DNA of 64,000 bases from Heliopora coerulea. Taxonomy: Eukaryota; Cnidaria; Anthozoa; Scleralcyonacea; Helioporidae. Location: the NCBI GenBank assembly GCA_030142905.1, contig JASJOG010000078.1, positions 682,001 to 746,000 of the forward strand, in the 5' to 3' direction. This document shows positions 24,763 through 38,800 of the stretch, one piece after another (the stretch's first letter is position 1; each line of letters opens with the position of its first letter). Below the pieces are notes generated by a model, which ran no database searches, was not told where the DNA came from, and saw only the letters and a program-made list of their open reading frames with translations. Made by a program: the position numbers and the translations under genes.

Positions 24763-27700
24763 TAGTTGTAGGAAACTTTCCAAATACTTCTAAATTGTTC
24801 TCCTCCATCTAAACATCATGAAAAAAATCGATTTTCTTCGATTTGACGATTTGCTGTAAAAATTTCTCCAACTCGTCAAAAACGCTTTATCTCGTCGGGA
24901 TAAGACGATTACTAAAACGAACTGTGAAACAGTTGTGGCTTAAGTATGTTGCATTTGTAGAATATTTGCAAAAACTCGTCATTCGGTTTAAAATGATCTT
25001 TTCGGGTCAGAGAAGAGAGTAAAAGCATTAGTTGATTGATTCGAGAAGTACTTGCGAAAATATGGCAATGTTTAAAAATTGGACAATTAAGCTTTATATA
25101 CGCATAAAAGCCAGAATATGGTAAGATTTAGTTAAACACCAAATAGTTGTAGGAAACTTTCCAAATACTTCTAAATTGTTCTCCTCCACCCAAACATCAT
25201 GAAACAAATCGATTTTCGTCGATTTGACGATTTGCTGTAAAAATTTCTCCAACTCGTCAAAAACGCTTTATCTCGTCGGGATAAGACGATTACTAAAACG
25301 AACTGTGAAACAGTTGTGGCTTAAGTTTGTTGCATTGGTCGAATGTTTCCCAAAACTCGTCAATCGGTTTAAAATGATCTTTTCGGGTCAGAGAAGAGAA
25401 CAAAAGCATTAGTTGATTGATTCGAGAAGTACTTGCGAAAATATGGCAATGTTTAAAAATTGGACAATTAAGCCTTATATACGCATAAAAGCCAGAATAT
25501 GGTAAGATTTAGTTAAACACCAAATAGTTGTAGGAAACTTTCCTAATACTTCTAAATATTTCTCCTCCACCCAAACATCATGAAACAAATCGATTTTCGT
25601 CGATTTGACGATTTGCTGTAAAAATTTCTCCAACTCGTCAAAAACGCTTTATCTCGTCGAGATAAGACGATTACTAAAACGAACTGTGAAAAAGTTGTGG
25701 CTTAAGTTTGTTGCATTGGTCGAATGTTTCCCAAAACTCGTCAATCGGTTTAAAATGATCTTTTCGGGTCAGAGAAGAGAATAAAAGCATTAGTTGATTG
25801 ATTCGAGAAGTACTTGCGAAAATATGGCAATGTTTAAAAATTGGACAATTAAGCTTTATATACGCATAAAAGCCAGAATATGGTAAGATTTAGTTAAACA
25901 CCAAATAGTTGTAGGAAACTTTCCAAATACTTCTAAATTGTTCTCCTCCATCTAAACATCATGAAAAAAATCGATTTTCTTCGATTTGACGATTTGCTGT
26001 AAAAATTTCTCCAACTCGTCAAAAACGCTTTATCTCGTCGGGATAAGACGATTACTAAAACGAACTGTGAAACAGTTGTGGCTTAAGTTTGTTGCATTTG
26101 TCGAATATTTGCAAAAACTCGTCAATCGGTTTAAAATGATCTTTTCGGGTCAGAGAAGAGAATAAAAGCATTAGTTGATTGATTCGAGAAGTACTTGCGA
26201 AAATATGGCAATGTTTAAAATTTGGACAATTAAGCTTTATATACGCATAAAAGCCAGAATATGGTAAGATTTAGTTAAACACCAAATAGTTGTAGGAAAC
26301 TTTCCAAATACTTCTAAATTGTTCTCCTCCACCCAAACATCATGAAACAAATCGATTTTCGTCGATTTGACGATTTGCTGTAAAAATTTCTCCAACTCGT
26401 CAAAAACGCTTTATCTCGTCGGGATAAGACGATTACTAAAACGAACTGTGAAACAGTTGTGGCTTAAGTTTGTTGCATTGTTCGAATGTTTCCCAAAACT
26501 CGTCAATCGGTTTAAAATGATCTTTTCGGGTCAGAGAAGAGAATAAAAGCATTAGTTGATTGATTCGAGAAGTACTTGCGAAAATATGGCAATGTTTAAA
26601 AATTGGACAATTAAGCCTTATATACGCATAAAAGCCAGAATATGGTAAGATTTAGTTAAACACCAAATAGTTGTAGGAAACTTTCCTAATACTTCTAAAT
26701 TGTTCTCCTCCACCCAAACATCATGAAACAAATCGATTTTCGTCGATTTGACGATTTGCTGTAAAAATTTCTCCAACTCGTCAAAAACGTTTTATCTCGT
26801 CGAGATAAGACGATTACTAAAACGAACTGTGAAAAAGTTGTGGCTTAAGTTTGTTGCATTGGTCGAATGTTTCCCAAAACTCGTCAATCGGTTTAAAATG
26901 ATCTTTTCGGGTCAGAGAAGAGAATAAAAGCATTAGTTGATTGATTCGAGAAGTACTTGCGAAAATATGGCAATGTTTAAAAATTGGACAATTAAGCTTT
27001 ATATACGCATAAAAGCCAGAATATGGTAAGATTTAGTTAAACACCAAATAGTTGTAGGAAACTTTCCAAATACTTCTAAATTGTTCTCCTCCATCTAAAC
27101 ATCATGAAAAAAATCGATTTTCTTCGATTTGACGATTTGCTGTAAAAATTTCTCCAACTCGTCAAAAACGCTTTATCTCGTCGGGATAAGACGATTACTA
27201 AAACGAACTGTGAAACAGTTGTGGCTTAAGTTTGTTGCATTTGTCGAATATTTGCAAAAACTCGTCATTCGGTTTAAAATGATCTTTTCGGGTCAGAGAA
27301 GAGAATAAAAGCATTAGTTGATTGATTCGAGAAGTACTTGCGAAAATATGGCAATGTTTAAAAATTGGACAATTAAGCTTTATATACGCATAAAAGCCAG
27401 AATATGGTAAGATTTAGTTAAACACCAAATAGTTGTAGGAAACTTTCCAAATACTTCTAAATTGTTCTCCTCCACCCAAACATCATGAAACAAATCGATT
27501 TTCGTCGATTTGACGATTTGCTGTAAAAATTTCTCCAACTCGTCAAAAACGCTTTATCTCGTCGGGATAAGACGATTACTAAAACGAACTGTGAAACAGT
27601 TGTGGCTTAAGTTTGTTGCATTGGTCGAATGTTTCCCAAAACTCGTCAATCGGTTTAAAATGATCTTTTCGGGTAAGAGAAGAGAATAAAAGCATTAGTT

Positions 27701-30700
27701 GATTGATTCGAGAAGTACTTGCGAAAATATGGCAATGTTTATAAATTGGACAATTAAGCTTTATATACGCATAAAAGCCAGAATATGGTAAGATTTAATT
27801 AAACACCAAATAGTTGTAGGAAACTTTCCAAATACTTCTAAATTGTTCTCCTCCACCCAAACATCATGAAACAAATCGATTTTCGTCGATTTGACGATTT
27901 GCTGTAAAAATTTCTCCAACTCGTCAAAAACGCTTTATCTCGTCGAGATAAGACGATTACTAAAACGAACTGTGAAAAAGTTGTGGCTTAAGTTTGTAGC
28001 ATTGGTCGAATGTTTCCCAAAACTCGTCAATCGGTTTAAAATGATCTTTTCGGGTCAGAGAAGAGAATAAAAGCATTAGTTGATTGATTCGAGAAGTACT
28101 TGCGAAAATATGGCAATGTTTAAAAATTGGACAATTAAGCTTTATATACGCATAAAAGCCAGAATATGGTAAGATTTAGTTAAACACCAAATAGTTGTAG
28201 GAAACTTTCCAAATACTTCTAAATTGTTCTCCTCCATCTAAACATCATGAAAAAAATCGATTTTCTTCGATTTGACGATTTGCTGTAAAAATTTCTCCAA
28301 CTCGTCAAAAACGCTTTATCTCGTCGGGATAAGACGATTACTAAAACGAACTGTGAAACAGTTGTGGCTTAAGTTTGTTGCATTTGTCGAATATTTGCAA
28401 AAACTCGTCATTCGGTTTAAAATGATCTTTTCGGGTCAGAGAAGAGAATAAAAGCATTAGTTGATTGATTCGAGAAGTACTTGCGAAAATATGGCAATGT
28501 TTAAAAATTGGACAATTAAGCTTTATATACGCATAAAAGCCAGAATATGGTAAGATTTAGTTAAACACCAAATAGTTGTAGGAAACTTTCCAAATACTTC
28601 TAAATTGTTCTCCTCCACCCAAACATCATGAAACAAATCGATTTTCGTCGATTTGACGATTTGCTGTAAAAATTTCTCCAACTCGTCAAAAACGCTTTAT
28701 CTCGTCGGGATAAGACGATTACTAAAACGAACTGTGAAACAGTTGTGGCTTAAGTTTGTTGCATTGGTCGAATGTTTCCCAAAACTCGTCAATCGGTTTA
28801 AAATGATCTTTTCGGGTAAGAGAAGAGAATAAAAGCATTAGTTGATTGATTCGAGAAGTACTTGCGAAAATATGGCAATGTTTAAAAATTGGACAATTAA
28901 GCTTTATATACGCATAAAAGCCAGAATATGGTAAGATTTAATTAAACACCAAATAGTTGTAGGAAACTTTCCAAATACTTCTAAATTGTTCTCCTCCACC
29001 CAAACATCATGAAACAAATCGATTTTCGTCGATTTGACGATTTGCTGTAAAAATTTCTCCAACTCGTCAAAAACGCTTTATCTCGTCGAGATAAGACGAT
29101 TACTAAAACGAACTGTGAAAAAGTTGTGGCTTAAGTTTGTAGCATTGGTCGAATGTTTCCCAAAACTCGTCAATCGGTTTAAAATGATCTTTTCGGGTCA
29201 GAGAAGAGAATAAAAGCATTAGTTGATTGATTCGAGAAGTACTTGCGAAAATATGGCAATGTTTAAAAATTGGACAATTAAGCTTTATATACGCATAAAA
29301 GCCAGAATATGGTAAGATTTAGTTAAACACCAAATAGTTGTAGGAAACTTTCCAAATACTTCTAAATTGTTCTCCTCCATCTAAACATCATGAAAAAAAT
29401 CGATTTTCTTCGATTTGACGATTTGCTGTAAAAATTTCTCCAACTCGTCAAAAACGCTTTATCTCGTCGGGATAAGACGATTACTAAAACGAACTGTGAA
29501 ACAGTTGTGGCTTAAGTTTGTTGCATTTGTCGAATATTTGCAAAAACTCGTCATTCGGTTTAAAATGATCTTTTCGGGTCAGAGAAGAGAATAAAAGCAT
29601 TAGTTGATTGATTCGAGAAGTACTTGCGAAAATATGGCAATGTTTAAAAATTGGACAATTAAGCTTTATATACGCATAAAAGCCAGAATATGGTAAGATT
29701 TAGTTAAACACCAAATAGTTGTAGGAAACTTTCCAAATACTTCTAAATTGTTCTCCTCCACCCAAACATCATGAAACAAATCGATTTTCTTCGATTTGAC
29801 GATTTGCTGTAAAAATTTCTCCAACTCGTCAAAAACGCTTTATCTCGTCGGGATAAGACGATTACTAAAACGAACTGTGAAACAGTTGTGGCTTAAGTTT
29901 GTTGCATTGTTCGAATGTTTCCCAAAACTCGTCAATCGGTTTAAAATGATCTTTTCGGGTCAGAGAAGAGAATAAAAGCATTAGTTGATTGATTCGAGAA
30001 GTACTTGCGAAAATATGGCAATGTTTAAAAATTGGACAATTAAGCTTTATATACGCATAAAAGCCAGAATATGGTAAGATTTAGTTAAACACCAAATAGT
30101 TGTAGGAAACTTTCCTAATACTTCTAAATTGTTCTCCTCCACCCAAACATCATGAAACAAATCGATTTTCGTCGATTTGACGATTTGCTGTAAAAATTTC
30201 TCCAACTCGTCAAAAACGTTTTATCTCGTCGAGATAAGACGATTACTAAAACGAACTGTGAAAAAGTAGTGGCTTAAGTTTGTTGCATTGGTCGAATGTT
30301 TCCCAAAACTCGTCAATCGGTTTAAAATGATCTTTTCGGGTCAGAGAAGAGAATAAAAGCATTAGTTGATTGATTCGAGAATTCCTTGCGAAAATATGGC
30401 AATGTTTAAAAATTGGACAATTAAGCTTTATATACGCATAAAAGCCAGAATATGGTAAGATTTAGTTAAACACCAAATAGTTGTAGGAAACTTTCCAAAT
30501 ACTTCTAAATATTCTCCTCCATCTAAACATCATGAAAAAAATCGATTTTCTTCGATTTGACGATTTGCTGTAAAAATTTCTCCAACTCGTCAAAAACGCT
30601 TTATCTCGTCGGGATAAGACGATTACTAAAACAAACTGTGAAACAGTTGTGGCTTAAGTTTGTTGCATTTGTCGAATATTTGCAAAAACTCGTCAATCGG

Positions 30701-31619
30701 TTTAAAATGATCTTTTCGGGTCAGAGAAGAGAATAAAAGCATTAGTTGATTGATTCGAGAAGTACTTGCGAAAATATGGCAATGTTTAAAAATTGGACAA
30801 TTAAGCTTTATATACGCATAAAAGCCAGAATATGGTAAGATTTAGTTAAACACCAAATAGTTGTAGGAAACTTTCCAAATACTTCTAAATTGTTCTCCTC
30901 CACCCAAACATCATGAAACAAATCGATTTTCGTCGATTTGACGATTTGCTGTAAAAATTTCTCCAACTCGTCAAAAACGCTTTATCTCGTCGGGATAAGA
31001 CGATTACTAAAACGAACTGTGAAACAGTTGTGGCTTAAGTTTGTTGCATTGTTCGAATGTTTCCCAAAACTCGTCAATCGGTTTAAAATGATCTTTTCGG
31101 GTCAGAGAAGAGAATAAAAGCATTAGTTGATTGATTCGAGAAGTACTTGTGAAAATATGGCAATGTTTAAAAATTGGACAATTAAGCCTTATATACGCAT
31201 AAAAGCCAGAATATGGTAAGATTTAGTTAAACACCAAATAGTTGTAGGAAACTTTCCTAATACTTCTAAATTGTTCTCCTCCACCCAAACATCATGAAAC
31301 AAATCGATTTTCGTCGATTTGACGATTTGCTGTAAAAATTTCTCCAACTCGTCAAAAACGTTTTATCTCGTCGAGATAAGACGATTACTAAAACGAACTG
31401 TGAAAAAGTTGTGGCTTAAGTTTGTTGCATTGGTCGAATGTTTCCCAAAACTCGTCAATCGGTTTAAAATGATCTTTTCGGGTCAGAGAAGAGAATAAAA
31501 GCATTAGTTGATTGATTCGAGAAGTACTTGCGAAAATATGGCAATGTTTAAAAATTGGACAATTAAGCTTTATATACGCATGAAAGCCAGAATATGGTAA
31601 GATTTAGTTAAACACCAAA
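24763..31619. repeat. 3-mer HOR, six copies of 1143 bp
   Basis: Units start at 24763, 25906, 27049, 28192, 29335 and 30478. Each is a Q/M monomer, a P/N monomer and a class A monomer. Units at 27049 and 28192 are almost identical, sharing GGGTAAGAG, TTTAATTAAAC and GTAGCATTGG, with a private TTTATAAATT near 27740. Units at 25906 and 30478 share TTGTTCG in the middle monomer and AACGTTTTATC in the last. A seventh Q/M monomer at 31620 begins a broken copy. Confidence 0.9.
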
Positions 31620-33905
31620 TAGTTGTAGGAAACTTTCCAAATACTTCTAAATTGTTCTCCTCCATCTAAACATCATGAAAAAAATCGATTTTCTTCGATT
31701 TGACGATTTGCTGTAAAAATTTCTCCAACTCGTCAAAAACGCTTTATCTCGTCGGGATAAGACGATTACTAAAACGAACTGTGAAACAGTTGTGGCTTAA
31801 GTTTGTTGCATTTGTCGAATATTTGCAAAAACTCGTCATTCGGTTTAAAATGATCTTTTCGGGTCAGAGAAGAGAATAAAAGCATTAGTTGATTGATTCG
31901 AGAAGTACTTGCGAAAATATGGCAATGTTTAAAAATTGGACAATTAAGCTTTATATACGCATAAAAGCCAGAATATGGTAAGATTTAGTTAAACACCAAA
32001 TAGTTGTAGGAAACTTTCCAAATACTTCTAAATTGTTCTCCTCCACCCAAACATCATGAAACAAATCGATTTTCGTCGATTTGACGATTTGCTGTAAAAA
32101 TTTCTCCAACTCGTCAAAAACGCTTTATCTCGTCGGGATAAGACGATTACTAAAACGAACTGTGAAACAGTTGTGGCTTAAGTTTGTTGCATTGGTCGAA
32201 TGTTTCCCAAAACTCGTCAATCGGTTTAAAATGATCTTTTCGGGTCAGAGAAGAAAATAAAAGCATTAGTTGATTGATTCGAGAAGTACTTGCGAAAATA
32301 TGGCAATGTTTAAAAATTGGACAATTAAGCTTTATATACGCATAAAAGCCAGAATATGGTAAGATTTAGTTAAACACCAAATAGTTGTAGGAAACTTTCC
32401 AAATACTTCTAAATTGTTCTCCTCCACCCAAACATCATGAAACAAATCGATTTTCGTCGATTTGACGATTTGCTGTAAAAATTTCTCCAACTCGTCAAAA
32501 ACGCTTTATCTCGTCGGGATAAGACGATTACTAAAACGAACTGTGAAACAGTTGTGGCTTAAGTTTGTTGCATTGGTCGAATGTTTCCCAAAACTCGTCA
32601 ATCGGTTTAAAATGATCTTTTCGGGTCAGAGAAGAGAATAAAAGCATTAGTTGATTGATTCGAGAAGTACTTGCGAAAATATGGCAATGTTTAAAAATTG
32701 GACAATTAAGCCTTATATACGCATAAAAGCCAGAATATGGTAAGATTTAGTTAAACACCAAATAGTTGTAGGAAACTTTCCAAATACTTCTAAATTGTTC
32801 TTCTCCACCCAAACATTATGAAACAAATCGATTTTCGTCGATTTGACGATTTGCTGTAAAAATTTCTCCAACTCGTCAAAAACGCTTTATCTCGTCGAGA
32901 TAAGACGATTACTAAAACGAACTGTGAAAAAGTTGTGGCTTAAGTTTGTTGCATTGGTCGAATGTTTCCCAAAACTCGTCAATCGGTTTAAAATGATCTT
33001 TTCGGGTCAGAGAAGAGAATAAAAGCATTAGTTGATTGATTCGAGAAGTACTTGCGAAAATATGGCAATGTTTAAAAATTGGACAATTAAGCTTTATATA
33101 CGCATAAAAGCCAGAATATGGTAAGATTTAGTTAAACACCAAATAGTTGTAGGAAACTTTCCAAATACTTCTAAATTGTTCTCCTCCACCCAAACATCAT
33201 GAAACAAATCGATTTTCGTCTATTTGACGATTTGCTGTAAAAATTTCTCCAACTCGTCAAAAACGCTTTATCTCGTCGGGATAAGACGATTACTAAAACG
33301 AACTGTGAAACAGTTGTGGCTTAAGTTTGTTGCATTGGTCGAATGTTTCCCAAAACTCGTCAATCGGTTTAAAATGATCTTTTCGGGTCAGAGAAGAGAA
33401 TAAAAGCATTAGTTGATTGATTCGAGAAGTACTTGCGAAAATATGGCAATGTTTAAAAATTGGACAATTAAGCTTTATATACGCATAAAAGCCAGAATAT
33501 GGTAAGATTTAGTTAAACACCAAATAGTTGTAGGAAACTTTCCAAATACTTCTAAATTGTTCTCCTCCACCCAAACATCATGAAACAAATCGATTTTCGT
33601 CGATTTGACGATTTGCTGTAAAAATTTCTCCAACTCGTCAAAAACGCTTTATCTCGTCGGGATAAGACGATTACTAAAACGAACTGTGAAACAGTTGTGG
33701 CTTAAGTTTGTTGCATTTGTCGAATATTTGCAAAAACTCGTCATTCGGTTTAAAATGATCTTTTCGGGTCAGAGAAGAGAATAAAAGCATTAGTTGATTG
33801 ATTCGAGAAGTACTTGCGAAAATATGGCAATGTTTAAAAATTGGACAATTAAGCTTTATATACGCATAAAAGCCAGAATATGGTAAGATTTAGTTAAACA
33901 CCAAA
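29716..33905. repeat. 11-monomer segmental duplication, copy 1
   Basis: Monomers m78-m88 match m94-m104 (35811-40000) at a constant offset of 6095 bp. Shared rare marks include GTAGTGGC, the 1-bp deletion giving TAAATATTCTCC, AAAACAAACTG, CTTGTGAAAA, CGCATGAAAG, AGAAGAAAATAAAAG, CATTATG, CGTCTATTTG and CGTCATTCGG in the same order. Copy 1 differs by GAATTCCTTG near 30380 where copy 2 has GAAGTACTTG. The flanks on both sides do not match, so the block is bounded. Confidence 0.9.
30478..30857. repeat. 380-bp Q/M monomer (deletion near 30510)
   Basis: CTAAATATTCTCC replaces CTAAATTGTTCTCC, a loss of one base. It also has AAAACAAACTG. The same double signature is in the monomer at 36573, its partner in the segmental duplication. 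Confidence 0.93.
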
Positions 33906-35048
33906 TAGTTGTAGGAAACTTTCCAAATACTTCTAAATTGTTCTCCTCCATCTAAACATCATGAAAAAAATCGATTTTCTTCGATTTGACGATTTGCTGT
34001 AAAAATTTCTCCAACTCGTCAAAAACGCTTTATCTCGTCGGGATAAGACGATTACTAAAACGAACTGTGAAACAGTTGTGGCTTAAGTATGTTGCATTTG
34101 TAGAATATTTGCAAAAACTCGTCATTCGGTTTAAAATGATCTTTTCGGGTCAGAGAAGAGAGTAAAAGCATTAGTTGATTGATTCGAGAAGTACTTGCGA
34201 AAATATGGCAATGTTTAAAAATTGGACAATTAAGCTTTATATACGCATAAAAGCCAGAATATGGTAAGATTTAGTTAAACACCAAATAGTTGTAGGAAAC
34301 TTTCCAAATACTTCTAAATTGTTCTCCTCCACCCAAACATCATGAAACAAATCGATTTTCGTCGATTTGACGATTTGCTGTAAAAATTTCTCCAACTCGT
34401 CAAAAACGCTTTATCTCGTCGGGATAAGACGATTACTAAAACGAACTGTGAAACAGTTGTGGCTTAAGTTTGTTGCATTGGTCGAATGTTTCCCAAAACT
34501 CGTCAATCGGTTTAAAATGATCTTTTCGGGTCAGAGAAGAGAACAAAAGCATTAGTTGATTGATTCGAGAAGTACTTGCGAAAATATGGCAATGTTTAAA
34601 AATTGGACAATTAAGCCTTATATACGCATAAAAGCCAGAATATGGTAAGATTTAGTTAAACACCAAATAGTTGTAGGAAACTTTCCTAATACTTCTAAAT
34701 ATTTCTCCTCCACCCAAACATCATGAAACAAATCGATTTTCGTCGATTTGACGATTTGCTGTAAAAATTTCTCCAACTCGTCAAAAACGCTTTATCTCGT
34801 CGAGATAAGACGATTACTAAAACGAACTGTGAAAAAGTTGTGGCTTAAGTTTGTTGCATTGGTCGAATGTTTCCCAAAACTCGTCAATCGGTTTAAAATG
34901 ATCTTTTCGGGTCAGAGAAGAGAATAAAAGCATTAGTTGATTGATTCGAGAAGTACTTGCGAAAATATGGCAATGTTTAAAAATTGGACAATTAAGCCTT
35001 ATATACGCATAAAAGCCAGAATATGGTAAGATTTAGTTAAACACCAAA
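33906..35048. repeat. Dispersed trimer copied from 24763-25905
   Basis: Three monomers (Q/M with AAGTATGTTG, TTTGTAGAAT and GAGAGTAAAAG; P/N with AGAACAAAAG; CCTAATAC with AAATATTTCTCC) repeat those at 24763-25905 at an offset of 9143 bp. The last monomer ends with AAGCCTTAT instead of the AAGCTTTAT of its partner. It leads into the CATTATG monomer as the CCT-tailed monomer at 32382 does, so its end is a second junction. Confidence 0.82.
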
Positions 35049-35810
35049 TAGTTGTAGGAAACTTTCCAAATACTTCTAAATTGTTCTTCTCCACCCAAAC
35101 ATTATGAAACAAATCGATTTTCGTCGATTTGACGATTTGCTGTAAAAATTTCTCCAACTCGTCAAAAACGCTTTATCTCGTCGAGATAAGACGATTACTA
35201 AAACGAACTGTGAAAAAGTTGTGGCTTAAGTTTGTTGCATTGGTCGAATGTTTCCCAAAACTCGTCAATCGGTTTAAAATGATCTTTTCGGGTCAGAGAA
35301 GAGAATAAAAGCATTAGTTGATTGATTCGAGAAGTACTTGCGAAAATATGGCAATGTTTAAAAATTGGACAATTAAGCTTTATATACGCATAAAAGCCAG
35401 AATATGGTAAGATTTAGTTAAACACCAAATAGTTGTAGGAAACTTTCCAAATACTTCTAAATTGTTCTCCTCCACCCAAACATCATGAAACAAATCGATT
35501 TTCGTCTATTTGACGATTTGCTGTAAAAATTTCTCCAACTCGTCAAAAACGCTTTATCTCGTCGGGATAAGACGATTACTAAAACGAACTGTGAAACAGT
35601 TGTGGCTTAAGTTTGTTGCATTGGTCGAATGTTTCCCAAAACTCGTCAATCGGTTTAAAATGATCTTTTCGGGTCAGAGAAGAGAATAAAAGCATTAGTT
35701 GATTGATTCGAGAAGTACTTGCGAAAATATGGCAATGTTTAAAAATTGGACAATTAAGCTTTATATACGCATAAAAGCCAGAATATGGTAAGATTTAGTT
35801 AAACACCAAA

Positions 35811-38800
35811 TAGTTGTAGGAAACTTTCCAAATACTTCTAAATTGTTCTCCTCCACCCAAACATCATGAAACAAATCGATTTTCTTCGATTTGACGATTT
35901 GCTGTAAAAATTTCTCCAACTCGTCAAAAACGCTTTATCTCGTCGGGATAAGACGATTACTAAAACGAACTGTGAAACAGTTGTGGCTTAAGTTTGTTGC
36001 ATTGTTCGAATGTTTCCCAAAACTCGTCAATCGGTTTAAAATGATCTTTTCGGGTCAGAGAAGAGAATAAAAGCATTAGTTGATTGATTCGAGAAGTACT
36101 TGCGAAAATATGGCAATGTTTAAAAATTGGACAATTAAGCTTTATATACGCATAAAAGCCAGAATATGGTAAGATTTAGTTAAACACCAAATAGTTGTAG
36201 GAAACTTTCCTAATACTTCTAAATTGTTCTCCTCCACCCAAACATCATGAAACAAATCGATTTTCGTCGATTTGACGATTTGCTGTAAAAATTTCTCCAA
36301 CTCGTCAAAAACGTTTTATCTCGTCGAGATAAGACGATTACTAAAACGAACTGTGAAAAAGTAGTGGCTTAAGTTTGTTGCATTGGTCGAATGTTTCCCA
36401 AAACTCGTCAATCGGTTTAAAATCATCTTTTCGGGTCAGAGAAGAGAATAAAAGCATTAGTTGATTGATTCGAGAAGTACTTGCGAAAATATGGCAATGT
36501 TTAAAAATTGGACAATTAAGCTTTATATACGCATAAAAGCCAGAATATGGTAAGATTTAGTTAAACACCAAATAGTTGTAGGAAACTTTCCAAATACTTC
36601 TAAATATTCTCCTCCATCTAAACATCATGAAAAAAATCGATTTTCTTCGATTTGACGATTTGCTGTAAAAATTTCTCCAACTCGTCAAAAACGCTTTATC
36701 TCGTCGGGATAAGACGATTACTAAAACAAACTGTGAAACAGTTGTGGCTTAAGTTTGTTGCATTTGTCGAATATTTGCAAAAACTCGTCAATCGGTTTAA
36801 AATGATCTTTTCGGGTCAGAGAAGAGAATAAAAGCATTAGTTGATTGATTCGAGAAGTACTTGCGAAAATATGGCAATGTTTAAAAATTGGACAATTAAG
36901 CTTTATATACGCATAAAAGCCAGAATATGGTAAGATTTAGTTAAACACCAAATAGTTGTAGGAAACTTTCCAAATACTTCTAAATTGTTCTCCTCCACCC
37001 AAACATCATGAAACAAATCGATTTTCGTCGATTTGACGATTTGCTGTAAAAATTTCTCCAACTCGTCAAAAACGCTTTATCTCGTCGGGATAAGACGATT
37101 ACTAAAACGAACTGTGAAACAGTTGTGGCTTAAGTTTGTTGCATTGTTCGAATGTTTCCCAAAACTCGTCAATCGGTTTAAAATGATCTTTTCGGGTCAG
37201 AGAAGAGAATAAAAGCATTAGTTGATTGATTCGAGAAGTACTTGTGAAAATATGGCAATGTTTAAAAATTGGACAATTAAGCCTTATATACGCATAAAAG
37301 CCAGAATATGGTAAGATTTAGTTAAACACCAAATAGTTGTAGGAAACTTTCCTAATACTTCTAAATTGTTCTCCTCCACCCAAACATCATGAAACAAATC
37401 GATTTTCGTCGATTTGACGATTTGCTGTAAAAATTTCTCCAACTCGTCAAAAACGTTTTATCTCGTCGAGATAAGACGATTACTAAAACGAACTGTGAAA
37501 AAGTTGTGGCTTAAGTTTGTTGCATTGGTCGAATGTTTCCCAAAACTCGTCAATCGGTTTAAAATGATCTTTTCGGGTCAGAGAAGAGAATAAAAGCATT
37601 AGTTGATTGATTCGAGAAGTACTTGCGAAAATATGGCAATGTTTAAAAATTGGACAATTAAGCTTTATATACGCATGAAAGCCAGAATATGGTAAGATTT
37701 AGTTAAACACCAAATAGTTGTAGGAAACTTTCCAAATACTTCTAAATTGTTCTCCTCCATCTAAACATCATGAAAAAAATCGATTTTCTTCGATTTGACG
37801 ATTTGCTGTAAAAATTTCTCCAACTCGTCAAAAACGCTTTATCTCGTCGGGATAAGACGATTACTAAAACGAACTGTGAAACAGTTGTGGCTTAAGTTTG
37901 TTGCATTTGTCGAATATTTGCAAAAACTCGTCATTCGGTTTAAAATGATCTTTTCGGGTCAGAGAAGAGAATAAAAGCATTAGTTGATTGATTCGAGAAG
38001 TACTTGCGAAAATATGGCAATGTTTAAAAATTGGACAATTAAGCTTTATATACGCATAAAAGCCAGAATATGGTAAGATTTAGTTAAACACCAAATAGTT
38101 GTAGGAAACTTTCCAAATACTTCTAAATTGTTCTCCTCCACCCAAACATCATGAAACAAATCGATTTTCGTCGATTTGACGATTTGCTGTAAAAATTTCT
38201 CCAACTCGTCAAAAACGCTTTATCTCGTCGGGATAAGACGATTACTAAAACGAACTGTGAAACAGTTGTGGCTTAAGTTTGTTGCATTGGTCGAATGTTT
38301 CCCAAAACTCGTCAATCGGTTTAAAATGATCTTTTCGGGTCAGAGAAGAAAATAAAAGCATTAGTTGATTGATTCGAGAAGTACTTGCGAAAATATGGCA
38401 ATGTTTAAAAATTGGACAATTAAGCTTTATATACGCATAAAAGCCAGAATATGGTAAGATTTAGTTAAACACCAAATAGTTGTAGGAAACTTTCCAAATA
38501 CTTCTAAATTGTTCTCCTCCACCCAAACATCATGAAACAAATCGATTTTCGTCGATTTGACGATTTGCTGTAAAAATTTCTCCAACTCGTCAAAAACGCT
38601 TTATCTCGTCGGGATAAGACGATTACTAAAACGAACTGTGAAACAGTTGTGGCTTAAGTTTGTTGCATTGGTCGAATGTTTCCCAAAACTCGTCAATCGG
38701 TTTAAAATGATCTTTTCGGGTCAGAGAAGAGAATAAAAGCATTAGTTGATTGATTCGAGAAGTACTTGCGAAAATATGGCAATGTTTAAAAATTGGACAA

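Larger units (their letters stand above)
20572..32000. repeat. Domain 3: 4-mer duplication and 3-mer HOR, m54-m83
   Basis: Only satellite is present. It is dominated by the order Q/M monomer, P/N monomer, class A monomer. The 4-mer duplication occupies 21715-24762 and the 3-mer HOR 24763-31619. The variants CGTCATTCGG (offset 221), GTAGCATTGG, TTGTTCGAATG and AACGTTTTATC mark sublineages of the trimer. Confidence 0.85.
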
